Below, in pieces: positions 12,496-23,812 of a stretch of 64,000 nt of DNA (the first letter of the stretch is position 1; every line of letters begins with the position of its first letter). The DNA lies in assembly GCF_937616625.2 (NCBI RefSeq), contig NC_065577.1, positions 1,777,001 through 1,841,000 of the forward strand. The letters run 5' to 3'. The stretch comes from Mercurialis annua (Eukaryota > Streptophyta > Magnoliopsida > Malpighiales > Euphorbiaceae). The position numbers were made by a program, and so were the translations under genes. Below the pieces are notes generated by a model that worked only from the letters and a program-made list of their open reading frames with translations, made no database searches and had not been told where the DNA came from.

Positions 12496-13941
12496 TGTTG
12501 GTAAAAATACGCAAGCGTACGTATGCCAACTTGTAATACAGACTATGAAGTCCAGATATCGTACCCACAGAGAAAGCTCTAAGACAACCAGTTAAGGAAC
12601 TCGATTCGAATAGCCGAGAAGATAGTTTTGTTTGTTGTGTAATTAAAAGACAGAAATTAGCAATTGTAATTTAAAGTAACTAAAGCTGTAATTCAAATGG
12701 TGTTTTAACAATAATGGAAGAGGCAGGGATTATTAATCTTCGTTATGCTGTTTACTTGATTTGGGTTATGGATTGTATTGTTCTGATGAGGTTCGAACTA
12801 ATCTAAAGCACCTAAAATTCTCTCTCGAGCAATTACAGGCAAAAGCATTAAACTTACTAATACTAGATTAATTATTCACTCTCGCGCAATGATTAACCTA
12901 TGTATAAATCAATTTAATGGTTGTTAAGCAAATTCAAGGAACCCGCACTCGTTAATTCACTCTCGCACAATTAACTCCTGCGTTCTTAATTATATTGTTC
13001 TATTCCAATTTTACTCTCTCGAGCTAAAACTAAAACAAAAGGCGTAGACTAAGTGATCAGTTTAGGCTAAGCGTTAAGCACAATAATTAAAACCCATCAA
13101 GAACAAAAACCCATAAATTCAATTCAATTAGACAAGCATAATTACGATTAATAATCCCCAACGAAGGGTTTAGCTAGACATAACAATGAAATAACTAAAA
13201 GCAATAATTAACGGATTCATTCTGCGATTAAATAAATACTGAAGTATGAAATTAATATCAATCGTACCTTAGTTGAAGTAAACTAATAATGAACAATGAA
13301 AATCCAGCGATAATAATGAAGAACGAAACTAAAATTGTAATAAACTAAGGTATAATCTCAAAAACAAAGTCGCCAACCCCGATACAATGATTAAGAAGTG
13401 TATTTATACTAGGGTTTCTTCTAATCTTCGGGCTTTGTGAAATTCCCAAAATACCCAGGTCTTTACGCGTCAATCGGGGGCCAAAACGTCACTTTCTGAG
13501 GCAGCAGTCGAAGGGGGCACGACGTGCAGGAGCCAAGGGCACGTCGTGCCCTTCAATACTTCAACACCGCACGACGTGCACAGCAAGACCGCACGTCGTG
13601 CGGTTCCCTTTTTTCAGAGGCACGTCGTGCCCTCCACCGTGCCATCATCGTGCAAAATCCCCTGGAAGTCAGTGGTGCCGTGCACTCAACGTGCACAAGG
13701 GAGCACGACGTGCACCTTGTACTTTTGTCCCGAAACTCGTCGTTTCTCGCTCCAAACGCTTCCCGGCTCTCTCGTAAGTCCATAATCGCTCTAATAAGCT
13801 CCGAAATCATCCGTTTTCATGCATATACCTGAAATGCTTGGACATAACAATAAGAACCACAAATAACATGAATTAGACATTAAATACGCATTAAAAAGAC
13901 CTGAAAGTACCTAGAAAATAGGAGTAGAAATACTCCTATCA
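12496..13941 (-). repeat. 5' LTR of the Athila element
   Basis: It carries the promoter copy that drives the element. A TATAAATA box lies on the minus strand at 13401-13408. Six GCACGWCGTGC near-palindromes begin at 13517, 13539, 13569, 13591, 13620 and 13703. It is identical by eye to the other LTR except at 12554. Confidence 0.95.
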
Positions 13942-14030
13942 CACCATCCGCAGATGTAGTAGTAGTACTAGTTGTTGTAGGTTATGACGAGCCTACGGAA
14001 AGAGTCTGTAAATTAGTTTATGGAGAACGA
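13942..14030. other. Right half of retrotransposon target site
   Basis: It continues 1655-1724 across the insertion. Around 13965-14030 it resembles the reverse complement of 37625-37695, sharing TATGACGAGCCTAC and the following bases. This block lies beyond the 3' end of NLR-A in the same relative position that its partner holds beyond NLR-B. Confidence 0.6.
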
Positions 14031-14101
14031 ATACCACTTCTGATCACACAAGCATCAACTATAGTCAATCCATTGATGGATCAAACGTTAATCTGCATAA
14101 A

Positions 14102-14213
14102 TTTGCAGCTGTTATTTATAATCTAAGAAGCACGGAAACAGAAACGAGAGAACACATAGTGAACTTAACTATCGCATGGTGAAATTAATTACTATAAATA
14201 ACCAGCTGCAGAT
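14102..14213. repeat. Short inverted repeat
   Basis: Arms at 14102-14122 (GCAGCTGTTATTTATA core) and 14191-14212 (TATAAATAACCAGCTGC core) can pair with one bulged base. A CTATCGCAT sequence at 14169 also recurs inverted at about 14225. There is no coding content. The rest of 14031-14462 shows nothing else. Confidence 0.5.
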
Positions 14214-14471
14214 TTGGATTTTTACTATGCGATAGTTATGTACTATATTATATATACCTTGGCATAAAACGGAATATCGAATAAAACCTTTCTAATATTT
14301 AAAATCAGAAGTAGTATAACAGTTTATATAAAATAATCCGCAACAATTTGCAATTTGATTGTCTTTAATGTGAAAACAGTGGTCCATTAGTTCTACTTGA
14401 ATGGTGCACCAAATTAGCAGTTGGTTAATTGGTTTGAAGAAAGTTTAGCGGCATAAATATGAAAAAATAAT

Positions 14472-15342
14472 GGCCTAATTACTTAAAAACACCCCACTTT
14501 GAACTTTTTTTTTGTTTATACCCCGACGTAGGAAAATTTTCAATTATACCCTATTTCGGGTTTTTCATTTTCAACTTTACCCCCACTAAGAGTACAATTG
14601 ATAATTTGAATAAAATTTATGAATAAAAATGTTAATAACAACAAATAGAAGGATTATATCATCTTTTCTCTTATTTGAAAAAATACAAATAGATCCTTTA
14701 ACTTTTAAAATATTTAAATAAATCCTAATCATTAATTAAAAAATTAAATTATTTTTTTAAAAAGTCTGATCTACCATAGTACTTCTCCAATTTAAAAACC
14801 CGTCATTAAATATTTTTTTTAAAAATTATTTTTTAATTTTTGTGCTCCTCCTTCCAGGGGAGGAGCTCTTCTCCTTCCTTCCATGGAAGGAAGGAGCAAA
14901 TCCTTCCTTTCATGGAAGGAGGAGCTGCGTGCTCCTCCTTCCATGGAGGAGGAGCTGCTCCTCCTCCCGGAGGAGGAGCAGATTTCCTTCGGAAAAAAAA
15001 TCGGAATTTTTTTTTATTATTTTAGTTATGTATTAATTTTGTTAAGTTTTTAAATTTTGAAGAAATTAATGATAATTAATATAAATTAAATAGTTATTAT
15101 TAGTTAATTTTTTAAAAAAAAATGGTATTTTTGTATAATTAATAACATTAACGTTTAATTAGAATATAAGTTAAAAATAAGGGACTATTTTAATCTTTTT
15201 TTTAGATAAAAAAAGAACAATTTAGTACTTCGGGGTAGAGTTGAAAATGAAAAATCCAAAATAGGGTATAATTGAGAATTTTCCTACGTCGGGGTATAAA
15301 CGAAAAAAAATACAAGGTGGGGTGTTTTTAAGTAATTAGGCC
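14472..15342. mobile_element. Mutator-type foldback MITE, copy 1
   Basis: An 871-bp element with inverted termini of about 110 bp (GGCCTAATTACTTAAAAA at the left, its complement at the right). A perfect 9-bp duplication, AAAAATAAT, lies at 14463-14471 and 15343-15351. The centre (14850-14985) holds an array of inverted GGAAGGAGGAGC units. The short frames at 14840-15036 come from that array and are not genes. A sister copy lies at 38048-38913. Confidence 0.9.
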
Positions 15343-15351
15343 AAAAATAAT

Positions 15352-16340
15352 ATAGATAGGTAATCCTCATAAACACTAAAAATAGAATAAAAATATAAAG
15401 ATAATCATAAAATTATTAAGGAATTACTAATTACAGGCATATATAGGTAATTGATCTTGAAGGTATTCAAATTATTATTTTATTTTTATTTTTGGGGACT
15501 AAATTTTTTGTTTTTTCATTTTGATTATTAAATTTTTTTTGTTTCAAATGAGTTTTTCGGTCAAAAATATTTAGATGGCAGCCAGATTTTGTTTTTACCT
15601 AACCTCTTGATATGTGTGCATAAATCAACTTAAAAGCCTCCAAAATAAACTTATACGTATGTGACAAGTTTTCAAGATAAAATTAGCGAAATCTGATTAG
15701 CACTTGTCAAAAGTTTAGCTGCAACCTATGCATTTTGGCCATAAAAAACTTGTTTTAAAAAAAAGTTTATAGTAACCATAATGGAAAAAAAAGCTTAGTC
15801 ATCAAAATTAAAAAAAGCGAAGTTTGCATACTCTCAGAATCAATTACCCATGTATATATAGTAAAATATATTTTAATTAGCCAGGCGCATATGAATTTTT
15901 CTGAGAATTGTTTCAGGAAAGAATATGCAATGACAGTCGATGCAGATGGTAACTCTTTCGCTGCATATAAGAAGTTAAAACTAGTTAGTACAAACCTTAT
16001 TTCAAAACATTTAAAGTACAAATAAAATCTAAAAATAGTAGTTTTATGATCATAATATAGATTGATTTTTAGAAAAATATAGATGAAAATATAATTTAAA
16101 AAAAAAACTTGAGACTCTCAGATTTACAAAAGGAGAAGAAACCTATTAAGGGGAACTTGATAAATAAAAGTGAAGATCATAAATAATTATGGAAAAGCAC
16201 TCACCTATCTTTCCAAACTTCGCAAGTTAAATATGTTGTCTCAGAATTTTCCATTGTTCATCAGCAATACTCCCATTGCTATACACATGCATCGAACTTT
16301 AAATTAGCTCGAAACTTCAAAGAAGTAAACGAAAACTTAT
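15352..16340. other. Region downstream of NLR-A
   Basis: AT-rich DNA. On the minus strand, 15900-15990 contains GCGAAAGAGTTACCATCTGC preceded by a TGCAG acceptor-like site. This matches blocks downstream of NLR-B (36950) and NLR-C (43832 and 44774). It may be a 3' untranslated exon or simply co-duplicated flank. The open frame at 15767-16021 overlaps it and is not supported as a protein. Confidence 0.5.
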
Positions 16341-19161
16341 TTAAATTTTAAAATAGAAAAAGAAAAAAAAACTACCAACCTGGCCTTCAATTTTGAGTGA
16401 AGTATTTTGGAGGATAAAAGATGGCAACACCTTCAGTTTTGGGCATGAATAAAGCTCTAAAGATCGTAGACATGGCATTATTTCCATTCCATTACCGCGG
16501 TCGTTTTTCTTCACCCTTTCATCAGCAATGATATCTTCATAAACCCACTCTTCCAATTCTTTCATTGAAGAAAAATGTAATTTTGTCAATTTGGGAAATA
16601 ATGCAACATTACCAGAAACCTCGTGATGATCCATCCCAAGAAATTCAGCTCCTATTTTTTTCAAACTTTTAAACTTACGGATACTAAGATATTCAAGTGA
16701 AGGTAATTTTCCCAGCGATGGCAATTGCTCACAATTCTTCCATCCATGAAGACTAAGTCTTTTAAGACAAATCAGTGACTTCATCCAGCTTGGACCATTA
16801 CCACATTTTATTGGTTCCTTGGTAATGCCATATAAGTAAATATTCCAAACTTGCCGGAGATGGCGCTAAAGCTTCTAACAATTCTTCATCTTGTGTTTTC
16901 CTCCACTCTACAACTTCATCTCTAAAACCTAGAAACAATTCAATGAGATGCTTTTTATCGTTTAACTGCGCTCCCTTAGCGTCTTCCACATCCACATCTG
17001 GCATATGTTGTCTCGTCCATCTTATGAATAAGAATCCACCAAGCTGATTTAGATTTTTTATATCTCTAAGAGACAATGCTGCTTCTTCACTTTCATTGTA
17101 GCCAATATTAATCAAGCATAAACTCTGTAAACAACTTAATGTCCCTATTATTTTTGGCATGAAAGCATGTGTCCCCAAGTTATTTACATTGATCAAACTA
17201 ATTAGTTTTCCTATCCTTTTAGGTAATGATTTCAGAAGCCTACATCTCTCCACATTCAAAATCTGTAAATTATATAATTTACATATTGTTTCAGGCAACT
17301 TTTGAAAATCATTACAAGACAAGTCAAGTTGTCTCAAATGAATCAAGTTACTTATGTTAGATGGGATTTCTTCAATGCCACAATTTCTTAAGCTTAATGA
17401 TCTCAAACAAGACAATTCATTAAATAAAATACTCAGAACAACTCCAAAAGATGAGATTCTTTCCGATGAAATTTTAAGACTGTGTAATCTTTTAAAAGTA
17501 TAAAGGGAGATAGGAAAAGGGACTTGTTCGCCAAGTGTAATACCTACATGACGTATTTCCATAGGATTGCAACTTGTTCTAGTTTCTTCATGACTATTTA
17601 ACTCTATGCTGCAATATTCATTTTTCATGAGAGATTGTGCAAAATCATGCACTAAATCATGCATCTTGCAGTAAATTCTATCACTCAAATATTCGTTCTC
17701 CCCAATTTCTATAATATCTTGGAAGAAAGAGCGCATAACTAAATTATGGAAATACTCTTCACCAATCATCTCCAAATTCTTTTCATTTGCTGCCCTAATA
17801 TAACCTTGACCAATCCATAAAGCAATTAGTTCACTTTTACTCATCTCGTAGTCCTTTGGAAAGATGACACAATGAGAGAAACATTGTTTTAATGGCGAGG
17901 GCAAGTCGATATAACTTAACCACAATGGGGCTAGGACACACTCTTCAACTTCCTTCAGTTTCCATGATTCGCTATCTAACACATCTTCCCATTCTCTTAC
18001 AGACTTTTTAAAGCGCAAAAGACTTGCTATCGTCTTTACAGCAAGAGGCAAACCCTTACACCTACTCACAGTTTTTCTCCCAATTTCTTCTAAAACTATG
18101 CACTCATTTCTAGACCTTTGGAAGAATGCTATGCTAGTAAAAATCTCCCAACATTCCTTATCGGACAAAAGTCCAAGTTGGATTATATTTACACTATCCA
18201 TAGTTTTTGCAACGTCCTCCTTGCGCGTGGTGACCAAAATTTTACTTCCTAGTGCACCACACTCAAAAGAATGTTTTAGTTCTTCCCACTTTCTATAATC
18301 TTCGTTCCACACATCATCCAGAACGAGTAAAAACTTTCTTCCTAAAATACATTGTTGAATTTGTTGTACAATATTTTGCAATTCAACAAGATTTGAGGTA
18401 GATTTTGTAAGAGATTCAAGGATTGCCTTAGCAATCCTAACCTCATCAAAGGGATCAGAGACACAAACCCATATTTGCACATCAAAATGAGCTTTTATCA
18501 TTTCTTCATTGTAGACTAGTTTGGCAAAAGTAGTTTTGCCAACCCCTCCCATCCCTACTATGGAGATGACATGAGGGTTTTGATCACTCTCAGCCAACAA
18601 CAAGTCTATCACTGCAACTTTGTCATGCTGTCTACCTTTTACCTCTGCTATATTGATAACAGAGGTAGTCATTGCTCGTTCGATATTTTCATGGCCTTTT
18701 ATCAGTGAAAAACTATATCTTTCTTTCTCTTTGGCAATCACATCTAGACTTTCATTTAGCTCTCTTATCTTGACAGCAATATCACGACGAAAACCAACTT
18801 CACGAAAACAAAAGCAGAAGGATAAGACGAAAGACCATACCTTAATCCTTTTAGGCCTGGAAGTGTTTTCATGTTCATCTCCCTCGAGTTTTGATTTCAG
18901 AATTTCAATGCTCCACTCGTCCAACACATCATCGATGTCATATGTTATGTTTTTTAGCTTGCGGAGCCAAAGCTTAACAGTTTCCTCCTTCAATTGCCTT
19001 TTCTCTGCATCAATGAGCACAGCTTGGATGGATTGGAGATTGCTAGTAAGCATTTTGACCTCATTCTTGACACCGGAAACAAGCTTAACATTTTGCTCTA
19101 TCTGGCCAACAATGACCGATGTCAGCAGATCTAATGCTTTGGAAACAAGAAAATCGGCCAT
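16341..19161 (-). pseudogene. NLR-A: CC-NB-LRR resistance-gene homologue with late frameshift
   Basis: ATG at 19161 (MADFLVSK) opens a 787-residue frame ending at TAA 16798-16800. Domains: Rx-type coiled coil (1-150), P-loop GMGGVGKTT (about 203), kinase-2 LLVLDDVW (about 277), RNBS-B KILVTTR, GLPLAVK (about 369), MHD motif KMHDLVHD (about 500), then leucine-rich repeats. Near 16801-16815 there is one extra base compared with NLR-B and NLR-C, which creates the stop. The remaining LRR sequence, ending with the SFILQNTSLK block, continues in another frame from 16784 to about 16380. Family proteins act in the cytosol as pathogen sensors. The truncated product would lack about 135 C-terminal residues, so function is doubtful but not excluded. 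A nearby TTG could start two codons earlier, but ATG is preferred. Confidence 0.9.
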
Positions 19162-19167
19162 ATTCAA

Positions 19168-19400
19168 AGAAAAAGAATAGAAATTGAAGATGATTGATAA
19201 AAACGGAGGGAAGTAGAAGTATATTGTAGTTGTGATAATAATTCAGACACTAGCATGCACATTTATAATGCAAGAAAACTAAGGAATAATCTCATCAATT
19301 AATTAATGTCAAAGCAATGTATCACTTTGGTTTTGATTTTGGTATAACCATTGTTTATCTTGGTGCCTAAGTTAAAGATTACTTCCATGGTGGCTTGAGC
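19168..19400 (-). promoter_or_regulatory. NLR-A upstream region with TATA box
   Basis: On the minus strand, TATAAAT at 19261-19267 lies about 100 bp before the start codon, within the motif CTTGCATTATAAATGTG. This block and the sequence back to about 19390 are closely matched upstream of NLR-B, and partly upstream of NLR-C and NLR-D. The conservation of the TATA block among copies supports a promoter. Confidence 0.6.
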
Positions 19401-20530
19401 ATATATTCACATAAATCTTTCCAAAAGCTGAACAGGAATACTAAGAACATTAACTTTAAAACAAGAATTTTAATTAATCTTTAGGGTAATGAAATAGATA
19501 AATAGAGGCATCTTCAATTAAAGAATTAAGGTTTACAAGGCGCATTTTATGAAACAGTTAAGAGTGCAGTATCCAGCAAACTGTAAATGAAAAACATTTG
19601 AGCTTATGATTTCAGACCAACCAAAACAAATAAATTAAAGCATAAGAAACAAATAATTTATGTAGCCTTGATCACTGTACGAGGAGAATTCAAAGCACGT
19701 TAAAAACAAGCTTTCAGGTTAATATTCAACTCGAATGTTTAGTTTAAAAGCTTTTAGGTTAATTGTACAAAACCTCATGTCAGGGGATTTGTGTATTTAC
19801 CCCACTATAAGTCCATATAAATTCAATAAGCCCCGTTCTAATGATTTAATTATATAATATAAATTTTATTTGAACTTTTTTCATTCATTATAAATTAATT
19901 AATTTATAAAATTGGTGTGGTAATTATACAAAATTGTATTTATTGAGTTATTTATATTAATTTATTAAGGATAAGTATATTTAATATATTACTTACAATA
20001 TATTTTATTATTATCAAAAAGAAAATATATACCGTAAAATTTTGTACCGTCCGTCCAAAAAAGTCAGTTCTCCTAAATTAAAATTCTCTATACGCCATTA
20101 GGTGGAGAAATTCTTAGGTGAACCTAATTCGCCACGTAGAATTATTCATTTATTTATCGTGTGACACCTGACAATAATAAATATATTAACCTATTAATAA
20201 ATATCACATTAATCGTTTATATTTTAATGTGAATTAATATAATATTTATTGATTGGTTAATATATTTATTGTTGACACGGAATGTTTAAGTTCATGCAAT
20301 GTATTTTTCCATGAGGTGCATGCATACACCCAGTTGTACAATCAAATTTTAGTAACTGAAAGGCAGATAAACATAATTCCTGCACACACACGTAGCTAGA
20401 TATTGCATTGCATGCAATTAAGAAATAAAATGTAATGAAAAATATGTGTAAGAACTAAAATGCAAGGAAAAATATGTGTAAGAAATAGAGGATCCTATAA
20501 TTGCATGCCCTACATTTGTCTGATTAACCT
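19401..20530. other. AT-rich intergenic DNA with a foldback
   Basis: Mostly AT-rich without coding signal. Positions 20162-20277 form an imperfect hairpin. The arm GACAATAATAAATATATTAA pairs with TTAATATATTTATTGTTGAC, and the inner arms carry CACATTAA/TTAATGTG. It could be a small MITE, but no target duplication was identified. Confidence 0.5.
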
Positions 20531-20533
20531 ATG

Positions 20534-20545
20534 TTATATATATAT
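20534..20545 (+). promoter_or_regulatory. TATA-rich stretch before the secreted-protein gene
   Basis: TTATATATATAT lies 37-48 bp upstream of the ATG at 20582. That is close for a plant TATA box unless the 5' leader is very short. Confidence 0.35.
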
Positions 20546-20581
20546 GTCTTTACATGTAATGCTCGAACTCCATAACTAGCC

Positions 20582-21916
20582 ATGGCTCCATCTTCATCAC
20601 TCGTAATACTACTCGCCATTTTCTTCTCTCTATCAATGTTCTCCGGCGACGCATTTGCCGGCGGCTGTAACGGACAGTATACTCGCGTCGCAACTCTATA
20701 TCCCTTCAGTCTGCAAGGCTGGCAAGGCGATTGTTTTCGGAACTCCGCTGGTTATGTAACATACACTCAAGATTACGGCCTCGGCTACATTCAGATCTCC
20801 ACATTTGACGCAAGAAGCAAATTTTGTTCAGATTCGTATGAATTTAAAGTGAATGGGCAGAGTATAGGACATGATACTTATCGTTTGTCTATCACCAGTC
20901 CTCATACTTTTGACTTCGACCCAAGTTTAAGGGGCGCTGTAAGTTTTTTTATTTAATTTAGTGTTTTAAAAACTGAACCGGACTGAGAGGTCCAACCGGT
21001 TTAAACAGGAACCGGTCACTCGTCTGGTTAAAAACTGTAAAATAACTAATATTTCAACCGGGATTGAACCGGTGAACTGCTGTTAAGAATTAGTGGCGAA
21101 AAAATCCATCACTGGATACTTAAAGATTTTCGGTAATTCTATTTTTTTTTTAAATTTCATGCAACCGGTTGAAACAGTAGTTGAACCAGTTGAATTGGAA
21201 AGCCGAAATCCAGTGGCGTCACTGGTTTAGCCAGCGTTTTGATTTCTAAAATATTGCTTTAGTTACTTTTTTTAAGGTCTAACAATATATTCAATTTTTG
21301 TACAAGAGTTTTTTTTTTTAATTTTATTCAATTTTTATAATTTTGCTATTTCGTTGCAATATTAGTCAATGTTTATCTAATTAAATTAATTATTTTAACT
21401 TTAATTGAATTGATATTCCATAATTTGAAAAACTCATTTTTTAAAATTTCTAAATTTACTTTATAATTTTAAATAAATTACAAATAGCGTTAGAATTTAA
21501 TTTTAAATTCTCTTAATTTATTGGTGGTTGAAATAAAAAAAAATACATTGAAACTAAAATTGATAGGCAAAATCAAATAAAATTAATAGGTATTATATTA
21601 AAGTGGAGATTCAAAGAATAAATTGATCGAAAAAAATTGCTAGAATTGTAAGAAAATATTAATATTATGTTACCATTACAAACATTATATTTTTTAGATA
21701 AAATTATAATAAGTTGTAAAGATTTAAATTTAATTTACTATCATATCTATTTTTTAATAATAATATTTAATTGCAATATGATTAAATGATTTTAATTTCT
21801 TTAAATGATATGACCAGATAAGAGAGCATGGAGTGGAGGTTTATATGACAACAAATGGGCTGAACTGTGACCAAAAACAGGAACCACAAGCAGCAAAAGC
21901 TACGGAGATAATCTGA
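20582..21916 (+). CDS. Small secreted cysteine-containing protein, two exons
   Basis: Exon 1 (20582-20938, 119 codons) starts in a good context, GCCATGGCT. A GT-AG intron joins it in frame to exon 2 (21818-21916), ending TGA, for a 151-residue product. Residues 1-26 form a clear signal peptide (hydrophobic VILLAIFFSLSMF, then Ala-x-Ala). The mature part has Cys at about 29, 51 and 82 and one in exon 2, aromatic/Gly-rich strands and no membrane helix. The last 32 residues are charged. The exon join is inferred from GTAAGT and an in-frame CAG acceptor. I do not recognise the family. The phase-0 fit and signal peptide argue for a real extracellular or cell-wall protein. If unspliced, it would end five codons later at 20956. 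Confidence 0.55.
20962..21255. repeat. Possible MITE within the intron
   Basis: The ends look like GTTTTAAAAACTGAACCGG and the complement of CCAGCGTTTTGATTTCTAAA, with many AACCGG/CCGGTT repeats inside. This resembles widespread plant repeats built on ACCGGTT. Ends and target duplication are not certain. The rest of the intron, to 21817, is AT-rich. Confidence 0.4.
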
Positions 21917-22207
21917 AGATAATGTCGTTTATTTTTAATTAAGTCATCGTTATTTCAATAAATTAAAATTTCATGCTACAAACATGAGATTTTTGTTGTT
22001 GTAAACCAATAAAATAAAGTAGTCATTAAATTTATAGTTTTATATAATTGTCTTTTCTAATTTTTTATTGTAAAAAATATAATTGATAAATCTAAATTTT
22101 TATATAATTGGTCAATCCTAAATTCAATTTTTTTAAATAAAATAATTAATTGAAAGACTAATATAACATAATAATAAACTAAAGCAATGATTTGAGTTTT
22201 GCTCTAT

Positions 22208-22309
22208 CTTCTCGCAGTTGGCTGATATGAGCAGATCTAATGCTTAGGTAACAAGAAAATCAGCCATATTCAAAATAAAAGAATAGAAATCGAAGATGGC
22301 TGATAAAAT
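22208..22309 (-). pseudogene. NLR 5'-end remnant
   Basis: On the minus strand this matches the first about 25 codons and the leader of NLR-A (compare 19107-19200). The ATG context AATATGGCTGATTTTCTTGT is kept, but the coding sequence stops after about 60 bases. It is an isolated fragment, not a gene. Confidence 0.7.
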
Positions 22310-23480
22310 GAAATAAAAAAAAAAAACAGATTTGGTTATTTCACACTAAAAACACAATCAAAGTGCAAATTTTGGCAGTTATGTTTCATATCTTGTTAAA
22401 ACTTAATAGCTTGCTCTCCAAGAAAAGGGTCATTAGGAATAATCTATTAGTAAGTCGGCTCATAATGATTAGATTAGTCTATTGTTAATTGTTTGATTCC
22501 GAATAGGGGTGCATTCAATTCGAATCGAAATTGCTCTTTTTTAAACTGAACTGAATCGGTTTTATAATGATGTAAGCAATTCCAAACCAAACCCGTCAGC
22601 TTAGTTAGTTTCTTAGATCGGTTTGTACAAAAATAGAACTGAAATATTTTTATCTCCAAAACCAAACCGAAACAGAAAAAAAATTACATTTTCAACTCAA
22701 AACAAATCGAATTTGTCAGTTCGTTCGACAACTTAGATTATAAAGCTCCATAGCTTGACATTATGCTGAAACTTGGCTGTAATTTGTTTTATGGCAGGGT
22801 AGTAAATGGTGTAGCTTGCAAGTACATTATGAGTATTAAGGTTTCATGCTGTTGCAGGTATTGCACTGCTTATGATCTTGAAAATTGGAAAATTTTATGA
22901 ACAAAGGTCATTGCGGTCCGTGAATTTGTGTGTCAAAGTCAATTATGTCCCACTTAGCCCTTTTAATCAATTAAGGATTATACTTTTTATTACTAGGATT
23001 AAGTGATAATACTCTCTAATTTTTGCTTAATTAAGGATAAAATTGGGTCATTTCGGTCTCTAAATTTGTTTATCTTGGACAATTTTTATTGTCAACTGAC
23101 CTAAAAACCGAAATATTGTCGTTAATTGATTAAAATGATTAAGTGTACCCTGACGCATAAACATTATGAAATTAATTTGGATTTTCATATGATTAAGACT
23201 AACAAGTCTACTTTGCTTTGATTTGATTTAGGTTTTAATAATAACCCGATGAACGGAGACCATGTGGCGCTCGTACATTGGATACCCCAATGATGAAGCG
23301 AGATCGATAAATAATGCACCAATTTTGCATTTAAGGGTGAATATAAAGCATTAGCCTTACTTATGTATATAGTGAAGGTATTAGAAGGTTGGTTTTAGGG
23401 CAGCATACCCTTGCAATTGTGACTGTTGGTGAAGGGCAATTATTGCATTCTGTGAATGTTGAAGTGGTTTTAATTATCTA
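22310..23480 (+). other. Copy of NLR downstream flank
   Basis: Blocks match DNA downstream of NLR-B and NLR-C. 22340-22470 resembles 37210-37310. 22530-22760, with AACTGAA-rich sequence, resembles 43890-44100. 22790-22870 (TTTTATGGCAG, then GTAGTAAATGGTGTAGCTTG) resembles 44120-44150. 22905-23200 resembles 44430-44760. TAGGGGTG at 22505 looks like a hAT end, but no second end was found. No protein is supported. Confidence 0.55.
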
Positions 23481-23812
23481 AAAGTCACAAATCATTAATT
23501 AATTGTCAAAGCTGTATGTGATTCAATTCAAGTGTTATTTTTTATGATAAATTAATGGATTAATCGTAAACTAATACACGAATTTTCCCCTAATTTATAA
23601 TTACAACAAGAACTTTAAAATACAATAGCAGTTTATAACATTGATGGACGGTGAAATTTAATTGTTCAATTTTGAAACAAAAAGGGTTTTTCTATACACA
23701 AAGAAGTTTAAGCACTAATATGTACTGTTAGAGAAACTATGAGGGTATATGTACCTTTTGCCTAAAATATAATATGTTCATGGTAAAATTAACTCGGTAC
23801 AAATTTTTTTTC

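Larger units (their letters stand above)
1725..13941 (-). mobile_element. Complete Athila-type Ty3/gypsy LTR retrotransposon
   Basis: A 12217-bp element with two 1446-bp LTRs (1725-3170 and 12496-13941) ending in TG...CA. A perfect 5-bp target duplication, CACCA, lies at 1720-1724 and 13942-13946. In element orientation (minus strand) the order is: 5' LTR, tRNA-Asp-type primer site, gag-pol (12356-6906), a GCACGWCGTGC-rich spacer, an Athila ORF1-type protein (6337-4985), a long 3' noncoding region, and the 3' LTR. The order gag, protease, RT, RNase H, integrase is Ty3/gypsy. The extra downstream ORF and the integrase C-terminal style point to the Athila group. By eye the LTRs differ only at 1783 (G) versus 12554 (A), so the insertion is very young and the copy may still be active. 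Confidence 0.95.
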
